Shown here in pieces: positions 9,100-19,717 of a stretch of DNA of 64,000 bases. The notes under the pieces were generated by a model. That model was not told where the DNA came from. It searched no databases and saw only the letters and a program-made list of their open reading frames with translations. The number at the start of each line of letters is the position of its first letter. The first letter of the stretch is position 1. Source of the stretch: Sthenelais limicola (taxonomy: Eukaryota > Annelida > Polychaeta > Phyllodocida > Sigalionidae); NCBI GenBank assembly GCA_942159475.1, contig OW804098.1:117329374-117393373 (forward strand), in the 5' to 3' direction. Made by a program: the position numbers and the translations under genes.

Positions 9100-10117
9100 G
9101 AAGTTTTAAGTGTATTTGGTACATGGGTTATTATGGAATATATCTATCTTTTATTAAGGGATGTGGAGAGGAATGGGGTAGGGATTGGATGAATACTCAT
9201 TTCAAGAATTTGATACAGTATCATGTTAAGTTAGTTAAGGGTGGATAAAAGCTATTTATGTTGCATCTATAATTATATGGAAATACAAGTATAACCCTTG
9301 TTGGTACATAGATCTTCTTATCATAGCGGTCACTAGCATTTTTTGCTTTAGGTTAGGCCTAAAGCATATTATCAAAAGAATCTAATAAAACATGCCTAAA
9401 ACAGAGTAATTCGCGTCGTGCTCTTACATACAGACCGTTGGTTTTTCCATTTTAGTTTCAACAAGGGTAATAATTAATCGTTAATGTAAATCATTCTCTA
9501 TAATAAGAAAGGCAATATTGGTGTTGGTGCAGCATTAAACTAAATCTAGTATCTTTGATAGAACTGATCGAATTAAAGAGATGATAGAAATAGTTCAAAA
9601 GAAAATTATTAAAAGAATTACTTAGAATGCAAGATTAAGACATTGCCTGGCGAATTTAGTTTACTGCCGAAATCAGCAGTCCATGGAGTCTTTTCATTCT
9701 GTTAATTGGTTTATTTAAGCTTAATTGTTTTTTTTGTGTGATCATGTTTCTATTAAACAAGACCACCACTGGCCTTGAACACAACGTCTAAGTTGATATT
9801 TCATCTCTATTCTTATTTTATTTCACTTTTGGGTCTGTTTGTATGGAAACACCAAATGAAATCTGACTTTTATTTTTGCTCAAAGTGCCGACCTAACAAC
9901 TAACACATTAATAAAATCATATCGGACAACTGGTTAAACTAAATTTAAACGCCTAAAAAGGCTAAAGCTATTTGAAAAGAGTAAAGCTGTAACAGTACAG
10001 TAATTCATGATATTTATAATTGATAATTTTAAGAAGCTCTCTGTCTCTTTCTCTGCTCTCCCTCTCTCTCTGCCTCCTCTCTCTACCACTACCGTTCTAG
10101 CAACACGATACGACTCA
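9100..10117. other. Unassigned sequence
   Basis: No gene or element that I can support. A (CTCT)-rich microsatellite lies at about 10040-10085. Confidence 0.35.
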
Positions 10118-10594
10118 TTTCTGAGGCTGGCATACAACAAGGGCCAACAGACAGACTGTCATCCGTTTTAGGAAAATGAGTCATAAGTCGCAAAAAATGG
10201 ATTTTGAGATATCACCATATTTGAAAAGAGGAGATCAAGCCGATTCCAATGATAGTAAACAGTATAATAAAATAATAAGTATTTCTAGATTTTAAGTTAG
10301 ATATTTTCGTTTTTGAAAAAAAGGTTTCCAATATTTCTGGGGGTTAATAAACAGTAAAATAACTAAATGTAGTCCATATGAGGACCTTTAAAACGAAAGG
10401 ATATATTACATAGATTGTCCTGAAATTTGAGACATCGATTGACATAGCTCTAAGTGACAAACTCCCCAAAAATCAGAACATTCCAATAATGTGATCTTGT
10501 GAGAAAAACACTTTGGAAAATATCAATTTTGCGACTTATGACTCATTTTCCTGAAACACATATTTTCTGAGGCTGGCATACAACAAGAGCCAAC
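10118..10594. repeat. 31-bp direct repeats flanking an M1 copy
   Basis: TTTCTGAGGCTGGCATACAA plus CAAGRGCCAAC occurs at 10118-10148 and 10564-10594, immediately outside the M1 element at 10157-10560. This is far longer than the TA-type flank of other M1 copies. It may be an unusual duplication made when M1 inserted, or a later repair duplication. Confidence 0.65.
10157..10560 (+). repeat. M1 MITE, full-length copy
   Basis: Left end TGTCATCCGTTTTAGG, right end CCTGAAACACA; both ATGAGTCAT motifs intact. It interrupts the retrotransposon remnant that continues at 10564. Confidence 0.8.
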
Positions 10595-10985
10595 TGATGG
10601 CGTAATGGGAATTCACATAGAGATACAAATGGAATATCTCTGTGGAAGGAGAGCCTCACACCTTCTCCACCTGGCATATGAGATGAGTTGTGGCAAAAGA
10701 TACTTTGACAACAGAAAAATCCACTTACGAAGTCTGGCAAAGAGTAAAGTCCTACAAATACTAATGACAAAAACAGAAAGTATCAGAGAATCGTTTATTG
10801 TACAAGCCCCAATCCTCTTCAATAAAATCTCACCGGCTGCCCAAACCTGGTTGAATTTAAAACATAGTAAAAGTAAATTTCTTCTCACACAGAATAGCAG
10901 ACATGCACAAGTCTTAGAATTTTCTTTGTTTAAAAATCGAAAACTATCATGTTATGGTCACTCCTCCTTGACTGAGGAATTCTAA
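10564..10985 (+). pseudogene. Non-LTR retrotransposon ORF2 C-terminal remnant
   Basis: The frame 10605-10985 encodes RRASHLLHLAYEM, YFDNRKIHLRSLAK and RESFIVQAPILFNKI. This is the arrangement found after the RT domain in Jockey/CR1-like ORF2 proteins (RRxxHLLxxAY..., YLDxRxIxxR, then ...YxAPxxWNxLP). The usual W-N is F-N here. The 31-bp repeat before it reads LRLAYNKSQL in another frame, so the original coding region was longer and is now frameshifted. No catalytic part remains. The next ~45 bp end at an M4 element. Confidence 0.45.
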
Positions 10986-11029
10986 CACAGTACATGTATG
11001 GGGAGTCCCATACCTGCAGTATAGGGCCC

Positions 11030-11220
11030 TTTAGACCCGGTTTGGTCAGATTCTGGGGTGTATTTTTGTCACAAAAGACCATGGCAATCACTTCCGGCAA
11101 CTTCCGGTAAGGAATGGGGGTTATAGACGTCGAAAGAACTGGTAAATAAAGGTCTATAGAAGTTGGTGAATCTTTTTTTCTTAATAGCCCTCAGTCAAAT
11201 CTGACCAAACCGCATCTAAA
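11030..11220 (+). repeat. M4 TIR element, copy A (~190 bp)
   Basis: Starts TTTAGACCCGGTTTGGTCAG and ends CTGACCAAACCGCATCTAAA, so the ends are inverted repeats of ~22 bp. The inside holds CACTTCCGGCAACTTCCGG and a CTCAGTCAAATCTGACC end block. Related copies are at 47948-48124 and, enlarged, at 48130-49099. It is followed by AGCAGTAATACCCGAGGTTT, a block that also flanks the 48-49 kb copies. Confidence 0.7.
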
Positions 11221-11499
11221 AGCAGTAATACCCGAGGTTTTGGATGTTTTTTTTTTATTTAGAATTTTTATACAGCAAACAGTTAACATCCTTGTAATGA
11301 CAAATGGAAATTATTGGTAGACTGGTACAAAGTACACTGGCTATAATAAACAAAGAGATTCATTAGCATGAGAAGATTATGGGCTCACGGGCAGCAATTC
11401 AATGAAGAAAAACCATGGTCTTCCACCCACTGCTGTGTCTAACTACACTAGTATCTACAAGACATGGGGATTGTAATGGTCTTAAGTGGTCTTAACGCC

Positions 11500-11560
11500 C
11501 CTCAAATTGTCCACCAGGCAACAGACCAATTAGTCCATCCAAAACCTCGGGTATTAATGC
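11500..11560 (-). repeat. Fragment of the CCCGAGGTTTTGG block
   Basis: TCCACCAGGCAACAGACC then CCATCCAAAACCTCGGGTAT. The same block occurs at 47900-47945 and in the hairpin at 49101-49227. Confidence 0.6.
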
Positions 11561-11651
11561 TATAACAAACGACACCAGTCTTAGGGACGAGGGCTAGTCT
11601 AGCGGAAATACCCCAACACAACAAGGGCATACAGAGTGCCACTCTATAGGC

Positions 11652-11884
11652 ATCTTCAGAAAATGTACAATTCGCCTTCACCAATCCTTTCAAATAACCC
11701 ACATTTAAGAGAGCAATTAGCTTCAAAATGCTGTTTAACATAACAGAACTGATAATTCAAATCAATGTGATACCAAATAATTATACTCAGATCCACCAAC
11801 ATTTTTTTAAAGCCAAATTTAGCAGAAATTACTAAATATGTAGAGCTGCCAATTGTACATTTTCTAATTTTTTAAAATCTGAAG
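11652..11884 (-). repeat. M2 MITE with lost left tip and damaged right tip
   Basis: Begins CTTCAGAAAATGTACAATTC and ends TTGTACATTTTCTAATTTTT; the GGGTC termini are missing or altered. The interior matches M2. Confidence 0.7.
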
Positions 11885-12002
11885 GACGGGTTTGAAGCTC
11901 ATTCTAACAATAGGATTGATTAGATCATAATGTAGGTTCATTTAACAATCATTAGTCAGGAAACACATTTATATGTTTGGCCTACAAAGGGTCTGGTTTT
12001 AG
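11881..12002 (+). repeat. ~120-bp dispersed repeat, copy 2
   Basis: Same sequence as 7651-7773, starting GAAGGACGGGTTTGAAG. It abuts the M2 copy, as copy 1 sits 210 bp before an M2, so the two elements may have been duplicated together. Confidence 0.7.
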
Positions 12003-12019
12003 ATATAATTATATATACG

Positions 12020-12216
12020 CTTTCGGATAACCTCAGGAACATATATATGAATATAATTAATACAGAGACTTGAAATTTGAACATTTATTTATGCTACGAG
12101 CAGCGCTACGCACAATAGAGATGAGAACATTCCAATAAAGAGATCTTGTCAATAAATCACTTTAAAAAATATTAATTTAGCTACCTGTGACTCATTTGCC
12201 TGTAACACATCACAAT
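12020..12216 (+). repeat. M1 right-half fragment
   Basis: GATAACCTCAGGAAC, GAGAACATTCCAATAAAGAG and the end TGTGACTCATTTGCCTGTAA plus CACATCACA. Its last base pairs abut the next M1 copy. Confidence 0.6.
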
Positions 12217-12626
12217 TGTGATCCGTTTTAGGAAAATGAGTCATAAGTCGCAAAATATGAATTTTGAGATATCATCATATCTGAAAAGAGGAGATCAAGC
12301 CGATTCCAATGATAGTAAACACTAGGACACCTAATAAGTATATTTCTATATTTTAAGTTTGATATTTTTATTTTTGAAAATAAAGTTTGTAATATTTCTG
12401 TTAGGCAATAACCAGTAAAGTAATTGAATATACTCCATGTGTGGACCTTTAGAACGAAAAGATATATTATATATAATGTCCTAAAGTTCAATACATAGAT
12501 TGACACAACCATAAGTGATGAACTCGCCAAAAATCAGAACATTCCAATGAAGTGATCTTGTAAAATAAACTCAATGAAAAATATAATTTTTGCAACTTAT
12601 GACTCATTTTCCTGTAACACATCACA
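12217..12626 (+). repeat. M1 MITE, full-length copy
   Basis: TGTGATCCGTTTTAGG variant at the left, CCTGTAACACATCACA at the right. It is closely related to the 4417 copy, with the same internal substitutions (AATATGAATTTTGAG, AACATTCCAATGAAGTG). Confidence 0.8.
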
Positions 12627-12669
12627 ATTGGTCTCTACTGGTCAGATCGCTGCTTTATATCGAAATATA

Positions 12670-12989
12670 TGTGATGTGTTTCAGGAAAATGAGTCACAAG
12701 TCCCCCAAAATCGATTTTGTCATATCTGACAAGAGTAAATCAGGTTCAACGATAGTAAACATTAGGACATTTAATCAGTATTTCTATATTTTTAAATTTG
12801 ATATCATTATTTTTGAAAAATAGGTTTGCAATATTTCTGCTTCACTAATAAAGTCGTTAAAAATTCATAGGACTTAAAGGGCTAAACTCTCCAAGAATCG
12901 TCCAATCGTAAAAAGAGATCTTGTGAATAAATCACTTAGGAAAATATCAATTAAACTATTTGTGACTCATTTTCCTTTAACACATCCCA
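12670..12989 (+). repeat. M1 MITE, short subfamily (320 bp)
   Basis: AGTCCCCCAAAAT variant with a shorter interior (a block around the ATATATCC region is missing). Ends TGTGATGTGTTTCAGG and CCTTTAACACATCCCA, flanked by TATA and TATTT. Confidence 0.75.
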
Positions 12990-14749
12990 TATTTATAAGA
13001 GAAAGGATACAAAGGGACAAAGGGAGATGTGTGCGTGCGACACATGTTCTAATCTATCCAGGTTCCTCTGTTAAAACCTTAATTCAAATAGGAAATCTTT
13101 GAAACATCCTCTAAGTGCCAACTAAATGTTCACATGAGAGAACTCAATCTGTGCAGTTCCCTGTTTCCCTTTAAAGGGGAACACTGGACTGGGTATAATG
13201 CGTTTTCAGACGTAAGGAAAAACTATAATATGATGTTCTGTAAACTGTATTATGCAATTCACCCATTCATAAGTCACTGGGGAGTAATTGTCTGTGTTAT
13301 AATTGGCTATTATCCGGAATGCTGGCAGCTACTATATTCCCAGAGTCCTATGTGAGAGTGACGTCAGCGAAGCGCAGCTAACTTCCGTCACTCTGTAGGT
13401 AGTGTTATTGTATACAGGCTGCTGTACTGTAGGCTACTAGTTTAGTGCACTCAAATCACTTCTTTTCAACAATACCTGCCTGTGAGGCCCATGGATATTA
13501 CCCTAGAACTAATGAGGAATGAAAAGACCCTATGGATCTCTTCTATTACATTTTCAATGGAAGGTAAATGAAGGTGCAAAGAATAAACTTCCTCCTCCTC
13601 ATTCCTGATTACTACCCACTTGTTGTTGACTAGTCAGGTTGACAGCTTGCATGCATTACTATGGAAAGCTTTTTATATAACATGATATATAAGTTGGGTT
13701 CAATTAACATATCCTATATTGAAAGATCTTTACTACCGTTAGAGCTGAGCTACCCTTATATTATGTCATAAGGTCCTATCATTATTTATGTAATATTACC
13801 TCACAGGTAGACCTGGGAGGGTGTTTGTTTATTTGGAAAGATCAGTCATTTGTTTATAAATGCCTTTCCATACATACACTAAAGTGGGCACTGTTTACTG
13901 TAACAGTAAGTAGACCGTGACCACAGACTGACCAGCAGATCGGTAGTTAGCCTGCCCGTTTTTAGTGTCATACATCTAGCAATATGGAAGCACTCAGAGC
14001 TAGCTTTGGGGAGAGAGGGACAGCATTTACTCCATTGAGTCTGGCAATATCATTGCACAGAAATGAGTAATATAATGAAAGATACCAGTTATTAATGATA
14101 CTTGAGCTGTAAGACCAGCAATTGTTCCAACCCAGTGTTTTACTTTAATAAGAAAAGGTCCATTTTTGTATCATCAAACTAGAACAAGGTCAAGGTAATG
14201 TCTTTTTTTTTTAAATAAAGTTTTATTTCCCAAACTATTTCACGCTTGTGATACATTTCATGTTGAAAAATAAAAAATAAATTAATAATCTAGGTTTAAG
14301 CAATAAATGTGACTTCATAACCACATCCTTAATTGGCATATTCTACATTACAACACAGTTCATCATAATTATGTCTTACGAATCCATTTTCTGTTAAAGT
14401 GGTACTCTCAGCTGACATAGCTCAATACATTTCTTTTCTATATTTATTCCATTCTTTTCCAACCCATCTGAAGGTTATATGAAGAAACTTGAAGTGCTTT
14501 ATCCTTTTCCGACTAGTTGGGTTAAAGCCCAAACTGCATGGGATATCATGTATACATTTTCTAGGTGGGGAGATCGTATCCAACAATCTTACATATGTAT
14601 TTTATGTAATTCTCATCTGTTAAAGAAATGGGGAGCTATTTTACATGGAATTAATTATAGCAGACAACTTGTATGAATGCCGCCATTGTTGTAAGTCATG
14701 TGACCTCTGATTACGTATATGAACCACAACTCACAACGAGGCACCTACC
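12990..14749. other. Unassigned, comparatively unique sequence
   Basis: The longest stretch of the left third without a recognisable element. Short frames (13134-13355, 14479-14676) have no recognisable product. A small inverted repeat, GAGTGACGTCAGCGAAGCGC / CTAACTTCCGTCACTC, lies at 13354-13396. I cannot exclude exons of a host gene. Confidence 0.3.
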
Positions 14750-14855
14750 GAATATACTCGAATTTACTTTGTATTGACCAAATTGCAGCCTAATTTAGCA
14801 GAATTTACTAAATGTTTACAGCTGCCAATTGTACATTTTCTGAAAATCTGACCCA
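14750..14855 (-). repeat. M2 fragment (right half)
   Basis: AATATACTCGAATTTAC through CTGAAAATCTGACCCA; the left half is absent. Confidence 0.7.
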
Positions 14856-15104
14856 TGTATTCTCCTTTGTAAATGTACATTGAATTGGCATTTCCAATCT
14901 ACTTCGGTAGATCAAAGGAAGTAATCTCTATGAATATTTGCTATGGCAGGTGGCTCCTTGTATTCTAACATTGCAGTGCTGAGACAGTTATTTTGAAATA
15001 TCTGCAGTCTGTCTAATATGTAAAAGCAAGAGAATTAGTTCTATAGTTGCCGATCTTATTCTGGTTGTCGATGCATAGACAATGCAGCTGCCAACAACCC
15101 TATT

Positions 15105-15340
15105 TGGGTCAGATTTTAAGAAAATGTACAATTCAACTTCACCAATCCTCTCAAATAACCCAAATATTAGACGAAAATAATTTTCAAAATTCGTTCAACC
15201 TAACCAATCAGATTCCTAGAATCAATGCAATTCTGTATATACTCAAATTTACCTAGTATTGACCAAATTGCAGCCTAATTTAGTAGAATTTACTAAATGT
15301 GTACAGCTGCCAATTGTACATTTTCTGAAAATCTGACCCA
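15105..15340 (-). repeat. M2 MITE, full-length copy
   Basis: Ends TGGGTCAGATTTTAAG and CTGAAAATCTGACCCA. It is almost identical to the copy at 16690-16925, including the shared TTTTAAG and AACTTCACC changes, so the two are sister insertions or a local duplication. Confidence 0.8.
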
Positions 15341-15421
15341 TTTATCAAATGTGCATCACCAGAAATTACATTGTCTTTGCATCGACTTGGTTTTGTGGAC
15401 AGTGGTCACACCACATTACTC

Positions 15422-15962
15422 TGAAATATCCCAAATAACTGCTTGTGAATCAAGATACAAACTAACGGACATGTAAGTCCCCTATTGAGCCTTACACTGA
15501 CATATAACTCCTATAATTCCCTGTTAATCACGGTTCAAGATGACAGACATACAAGTCCCCTATTGAGCCTTATACTGACATATAACTCCTATAATTCCCT
15601 GTTAATCACGGTTCAAGATGATGGACATACAAGTCCCCTATTGAGCCTTATACTGACATATAACTCCTATAATTCCCTGTGAATCACGGTTCAAGATGAC
15701 GGACATACAAGTCCCCTATTGAGCCTTATACTGACATATAACTCCTATAATTCCCTGTGAATCACGGTTCAAGATGACGGACATACAAGTCCCCTATTGA
15801 GCCTTATACTGACATATAACTCCTATAATTCCCTGTGAACCAAGGTTCAAGATGATGGACATGTAAGTCCCCTATTGAGCCTAACTCTGACTAACAACTC
15901 CCATGATTCCCTGTGAAGCAAGATTCAAGATGGTGCACATACAAATCCCCTATTGAGCCTAA
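15422..15962 (+). repeat. 79-bp satellite, about 6 units
   Basis: Unit: AATTCCCTGTGAATCACGG, TTCAAGATGACGGACATACA, AGTCCCCTATTGAGCCTTAT, ACTGACATATAACTCCTAT. The first half matches one end of the M3 element (AATTCCATGTGAATCAAGAT...GCAAGTCCCCTATTG). Inner units are nearly identical and outer units diverge. One further unit lies beyond the insertion, at 16357-16412. Confidence 0.85.
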
Positions 15963-16356
15963 AGGCGGGAGCACACTAGCCGCGATAAGCCTCGCAATAG
16001 GCTTTGCAACAGGCCTCTGCAATAGAAATGAAAATATTCGATCTTGGTGTGCAGTGTATCGCAGAAGTGGGGCCTCTTTGCAACAGGCTCTGCAATAGCC
16101 TTTGCGACAGGCCTCACAATAAGAAATGCGTTGCTGTCTATCGCAGAAATATTAGATATATTTAATATGTGTTGGCGATAAGCATGGCATCGTGGACGTC
16201 ACCATGCTATTGCGATCAATCGCAAAGCTCTATTGCAGAAGTGTGGCGACGTTTGCAGCAGGCCTTCCCGATAGGCCTCTGCAAAAGCCTGGCCTATCGT
16301 GAAAGCCTGCTGCAAAGCCTATTGCAAGGCTTATTTCGGCTAGTGTGGCGCCGGCT
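15963..16356. mobile_element. TAA-flanked MITE inserted in the 79-bp satellite (PIF/Harbinger-like)
   Basis: Inverted ends AGGCGGGAGCACACTAGCC and GGCTAGTGTGGCGCCGGCT, flanked by TAA at 15960-15962 and 16357-16359. Uninterrupted satellite units read GCCTAACTCTGAC across the site, so the TAA duplication is directly supported. The 3-bp TAA target and the ends suggest PIF/Harbinger. The interior is built from many forms of GCAATAGGCCT / AGGCCTCTGCAATAG in both orientations. No transposase. Confidence 0.7.
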
Positions 16357-16689
16357 TAACTCTGACAAACAGCTCCCATAATTCCCTGTGAATCAAGACT
16401 CAACTGGACATGCAAACGCCCTATTAGTGGTCATTGTGGTCTACCTTATTCATGGACAATGGATGTCTTGTCTAGACTTCCTGATTCCAGGAAGATTGTA
16501 ACCAAGCAGAAATAAACTGATACAGATGAAGACAAATGTTTGAACCTACTGTGGAAAGTATTTGTTTGCAATTTAATTCAACATATTATTTCTAAGGTGA
16601 GGGAAGATCGTTGTATACTAGGGGTAATGAGTAGTCCTCTGAATAAATCAGAGGGTTCAGTGTCTATCACAGAAAGTAGTCCTTGGATA

Positions 16690-16925
16690 TGGGTCAGATT
16701 TTAAGAAAATGTACAATTCAACTTCACCAATCCTCTCAAATAACCCAAATATTAGACGAAAATAATTTTCAAAATTCGTTCAACCTAACCAAACAGATTC
16801 CTAGAATCAATGCAATTCTGTATATACTCGAATTTACCTAGTATTGACCAAATTGCAGCCTAATTTAGTAGAATTTACTAAATGTGTACAGCTGCCAATT
16901 GTACATTTTCTGAAAATCTGACCCA
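16690..16925 (-). repeat. M2 MITE, full-length copy
   Basis: Sister of the 15105 copy (see there). Flanks: GGATA on the left, GATGT on the right. Confidence 0.8.
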
Positions 16926-17199
16926 GATGTCACATGATGCGCCCCTTTTGGATGGTGTCTTGGGGCACACAGGTGTTGGTTGCAGCATCTTTGGTGTCTA
17001 GTCACATGTCCACGGACTTGTCACATGTGGTTTTGGCCTCTTCTTCTAGCTATATATATATATATATATACAACCAATGCAGCACTTTCCCTCCCATAAC
17101 TTATGGGGTTTCTCTCTCTTGTCCCCCCCATTATATATGGGCTTAAAGTGGACAAATAAGGGTTTGTCCCTGACCCACCATAGCTTATCGTGGGAACAG

Positions 17200-18690
17200 T
17201 TGGCAGTCCCTCCTCTCCTCTCACCCTCTTCAGCCCACCATACCTTATGGGTGGGCCACCACAATCCTCCACCCCTCTCACCCTTTTCAGCCCACCATAA
17301 CTTATGGGTGGGCCACCTGAATCCTCCTCTCCTCCCACCCTCTTCAGCCCACCATAACTTATGGGTGGGCCACCACAATCCTCCTTCCCTCTCACCCTTT
17401 CAGCCCACCTTAACTTATGGGTGGGCCACCACAATCCTCCTCCCCTCCCACACTCTTGAGCCCACCATAACTTATGGGTGGGCCACCACAATCCTCCTAC
17501 CCTCCCACCCTCCCACCCTCTTCAGCCCACCATAACTTATGGGTGGGCCACCACAATCCTCCTCCCCTCTCACCCTTTTTAGCCCACCATAACTTATGAC
17601 AGGGCCACCACAATCCTTCTCTTCTTTCACCCTCTTCTGCCCACCATAACTTATGAGAGGGCCACCACAATCCTCCTCTCCTCTCACCCTTTACAGCCCA
17701 TCATAATATATGGGTGGGCCACCACAATCCTCCTCTTCTTTCACCCTCTTCTGCCCACCATAATTTATGAGTGGGCCACCACAATCCTCCTCCCCTCCCA
17801 CCCTCTTTTGCCCACCATAATTTATGAGTGGGCCACCACAATCCTTCTCTTCTCATACCTTCTTCTGCCCACCATAACTTATGGGTGAGCCACCACAATC
17901 CTCCTCTCCTCATTCCTTCTTCTGCCCACCATAACTTATGGGTGGGCCACCACAATCCTCCTCTTCTTTCACCCTCTTCTGCCCACCATAACTTATGGGT
18001 GGGCCACCACAATCCTCCTCTTCTTTCACCCTCTTCTGCCCACCATAACTTATGGGTGGGACACACAATCCTCCTCTTCTTTCACCCTCTTCTGCCCACC
18101 ATAACTTATGGGTGGGCCACCACAGCCCTCCTCTTCTTTCACCCTCTTCTGCCCACCATAACTTATGGGTGGGACACACAATCCTCCTCTTCTTTCACCC
18201 TCTTCTGCCCACCATAACTTATGGGTGGGCCACCACAATCCTCCTCTTCTTTCACCCTCTTCTGCCCACCATAACTTATGGGTGGGACACACAATCCTCC
18301 TGTCCTCTAACTCTTTCTAGCCCACCATAACTTATGAGTGGGCCACCACAATCCTCCTGTTCTCTAACTCTCTTCATCCCACCATAACTTATGGGAGGGC
18401 CATCACAATGCTCCTCTCCTATTATCCTCTTCATCCCACCATAACTTATGGATGGGCCGCCACAACACTCCTCTCCTCTAACCCTCTTCAGCCCACTATA
18501 ACCTATGGTTAGGCCACCACAATCCACTTCTATTCTCACCCTATTTAGCCCACCATAATTCATGGGAGGGCCACCACAACCCTCCCCTTGTCTCACCCTC
18601 TTCTGCCAACCATAACTTATGGGTTGGTCACCACAATCCTACCCTCCTCTCTCCTTCTACTGCCCACCATACCTTATAAGATATGGTGGG
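17200..18690 (+). repeat. 57-bp minisatellite, left array (~26 units)
   Basis: Unit: CCCACCATAACTTATGGGTG, GGCCACCACAATCCTCCTCT, CCTCTCACCCTCTTCAG. Each unit holds an imperfect palindrome around CCATAACTTATGG and a C/T-rich half. Variant units with GGGACACACAATCC recur at 18058, 18172 and 18286, exactly 114 bp apart, which indicates a two-unit higher-order repeat. Confidence 0.9.
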
Positions 18691-18699
18691 CACAACTAC

Positions 18700-19717
18700 C
18701 AACAAATCTGGCCACCATATCTCATGAATGGGTCAATATAAGGTATACCTTATGAGTGGTCCATTTCCCCTTGGAATATTATTCCTGTACTCTTTACTCT
18801 TTTCATTTTCCCAGGAATGAGAAAATAATGGTGTTTATATGATGGATGCCAATAATTGATTAGAGATCTGGATCAGATATAATAAAGCTCCAGTCTTATA
18901 ACACATGTTCAAGAGATAAACCACTGTCATATGCACTGCTGCAGGCGGGAGTTCAAGGAACTAATGCATGAAAAATAAGGAGTGACAATAACTTTTTCAA
19001 ATTTTGTCTTTAGAAAGAACATGGTTGGGGGATAACAAAAAGCAAAACAAAATGGATCTCAGCCTATTTTTCTTTTCATTCTAGAGACCATCAAAGTTTA
19101 GTATTTAAGTATGTGGGGAAAATGGATATTGTTTTTCCAAGATTTCAGACAGACAAATAACATTTTTCAGTTGAAATGACTTCTAAACATAGCCGCTATA
19201 CAGGTTTACCCTCATGCATGAAAGAACAGGGTATCAACATATTTTGAAAGATATTATTCAGCATTGAAAATCTTCAATATTCCTGTTTTTAACTCATCTG
19301 GATGCAGATTCAGATGAATACATTTTTAAAAAGTTGGTGACCCCCATTTTTTATTGCTTGAGAGGGTAAAGGAATATGTTAGCTATGCCTATAGAGATTT
19401 TTAGGAAAAAGTTATTTTCAATTTTTTTTTTTATACTGAAAAAACGAAAATAATTGTCCTTTTCTCATAGACTTCTATAGTGAACAACCATAAATTTCAG
19501 AGCTCCCTGAAATGAAAACTAACCAGGTGACATATTGTTTTTATTGGCTTTTTGAATTCACATAACCTTGTTCTTTCACAAGGCAAAGTTTAAACAAAAT
19601 GTTATTTTCAGTTTTTTTCCAAGTTGCACTGTGGTTTATCTCTTTAAATTGTATTGTATTGTATTGTAAAACGAGGGTCCATCTCACAGTTCAGGTTTAT
19701 TTAGGTTTTTTTTTTTC
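18700..19717. other. Interior of the foldback element, no recognisable content
   Basis: AT-rich sequence without a supported frame or repeat. It includes a (TTGTA)n run at about 19650. Confidence 0.4.

Noticed and set aside
10543..10888. Minus frames of 75 and 91 codons over the retrotransposon remnant
   Set aside because: The plus-strand frame carries the LINE C-terminal motifs; these are its shadows.
15422..16412. CRISPR-like array (regular repeats at 15.4-16.4 kb)
   Set aside because: Units are contiguous 79-bp tandem copies with no variable spacers, in an animal-type genome.
17021..18596. Overlapping open frames of 70-156 codons in the left 57-bp array
   Set aside because: All are translations of the same 57-bp unit in different frames and strands; no start context, no homology, period divisible by three.
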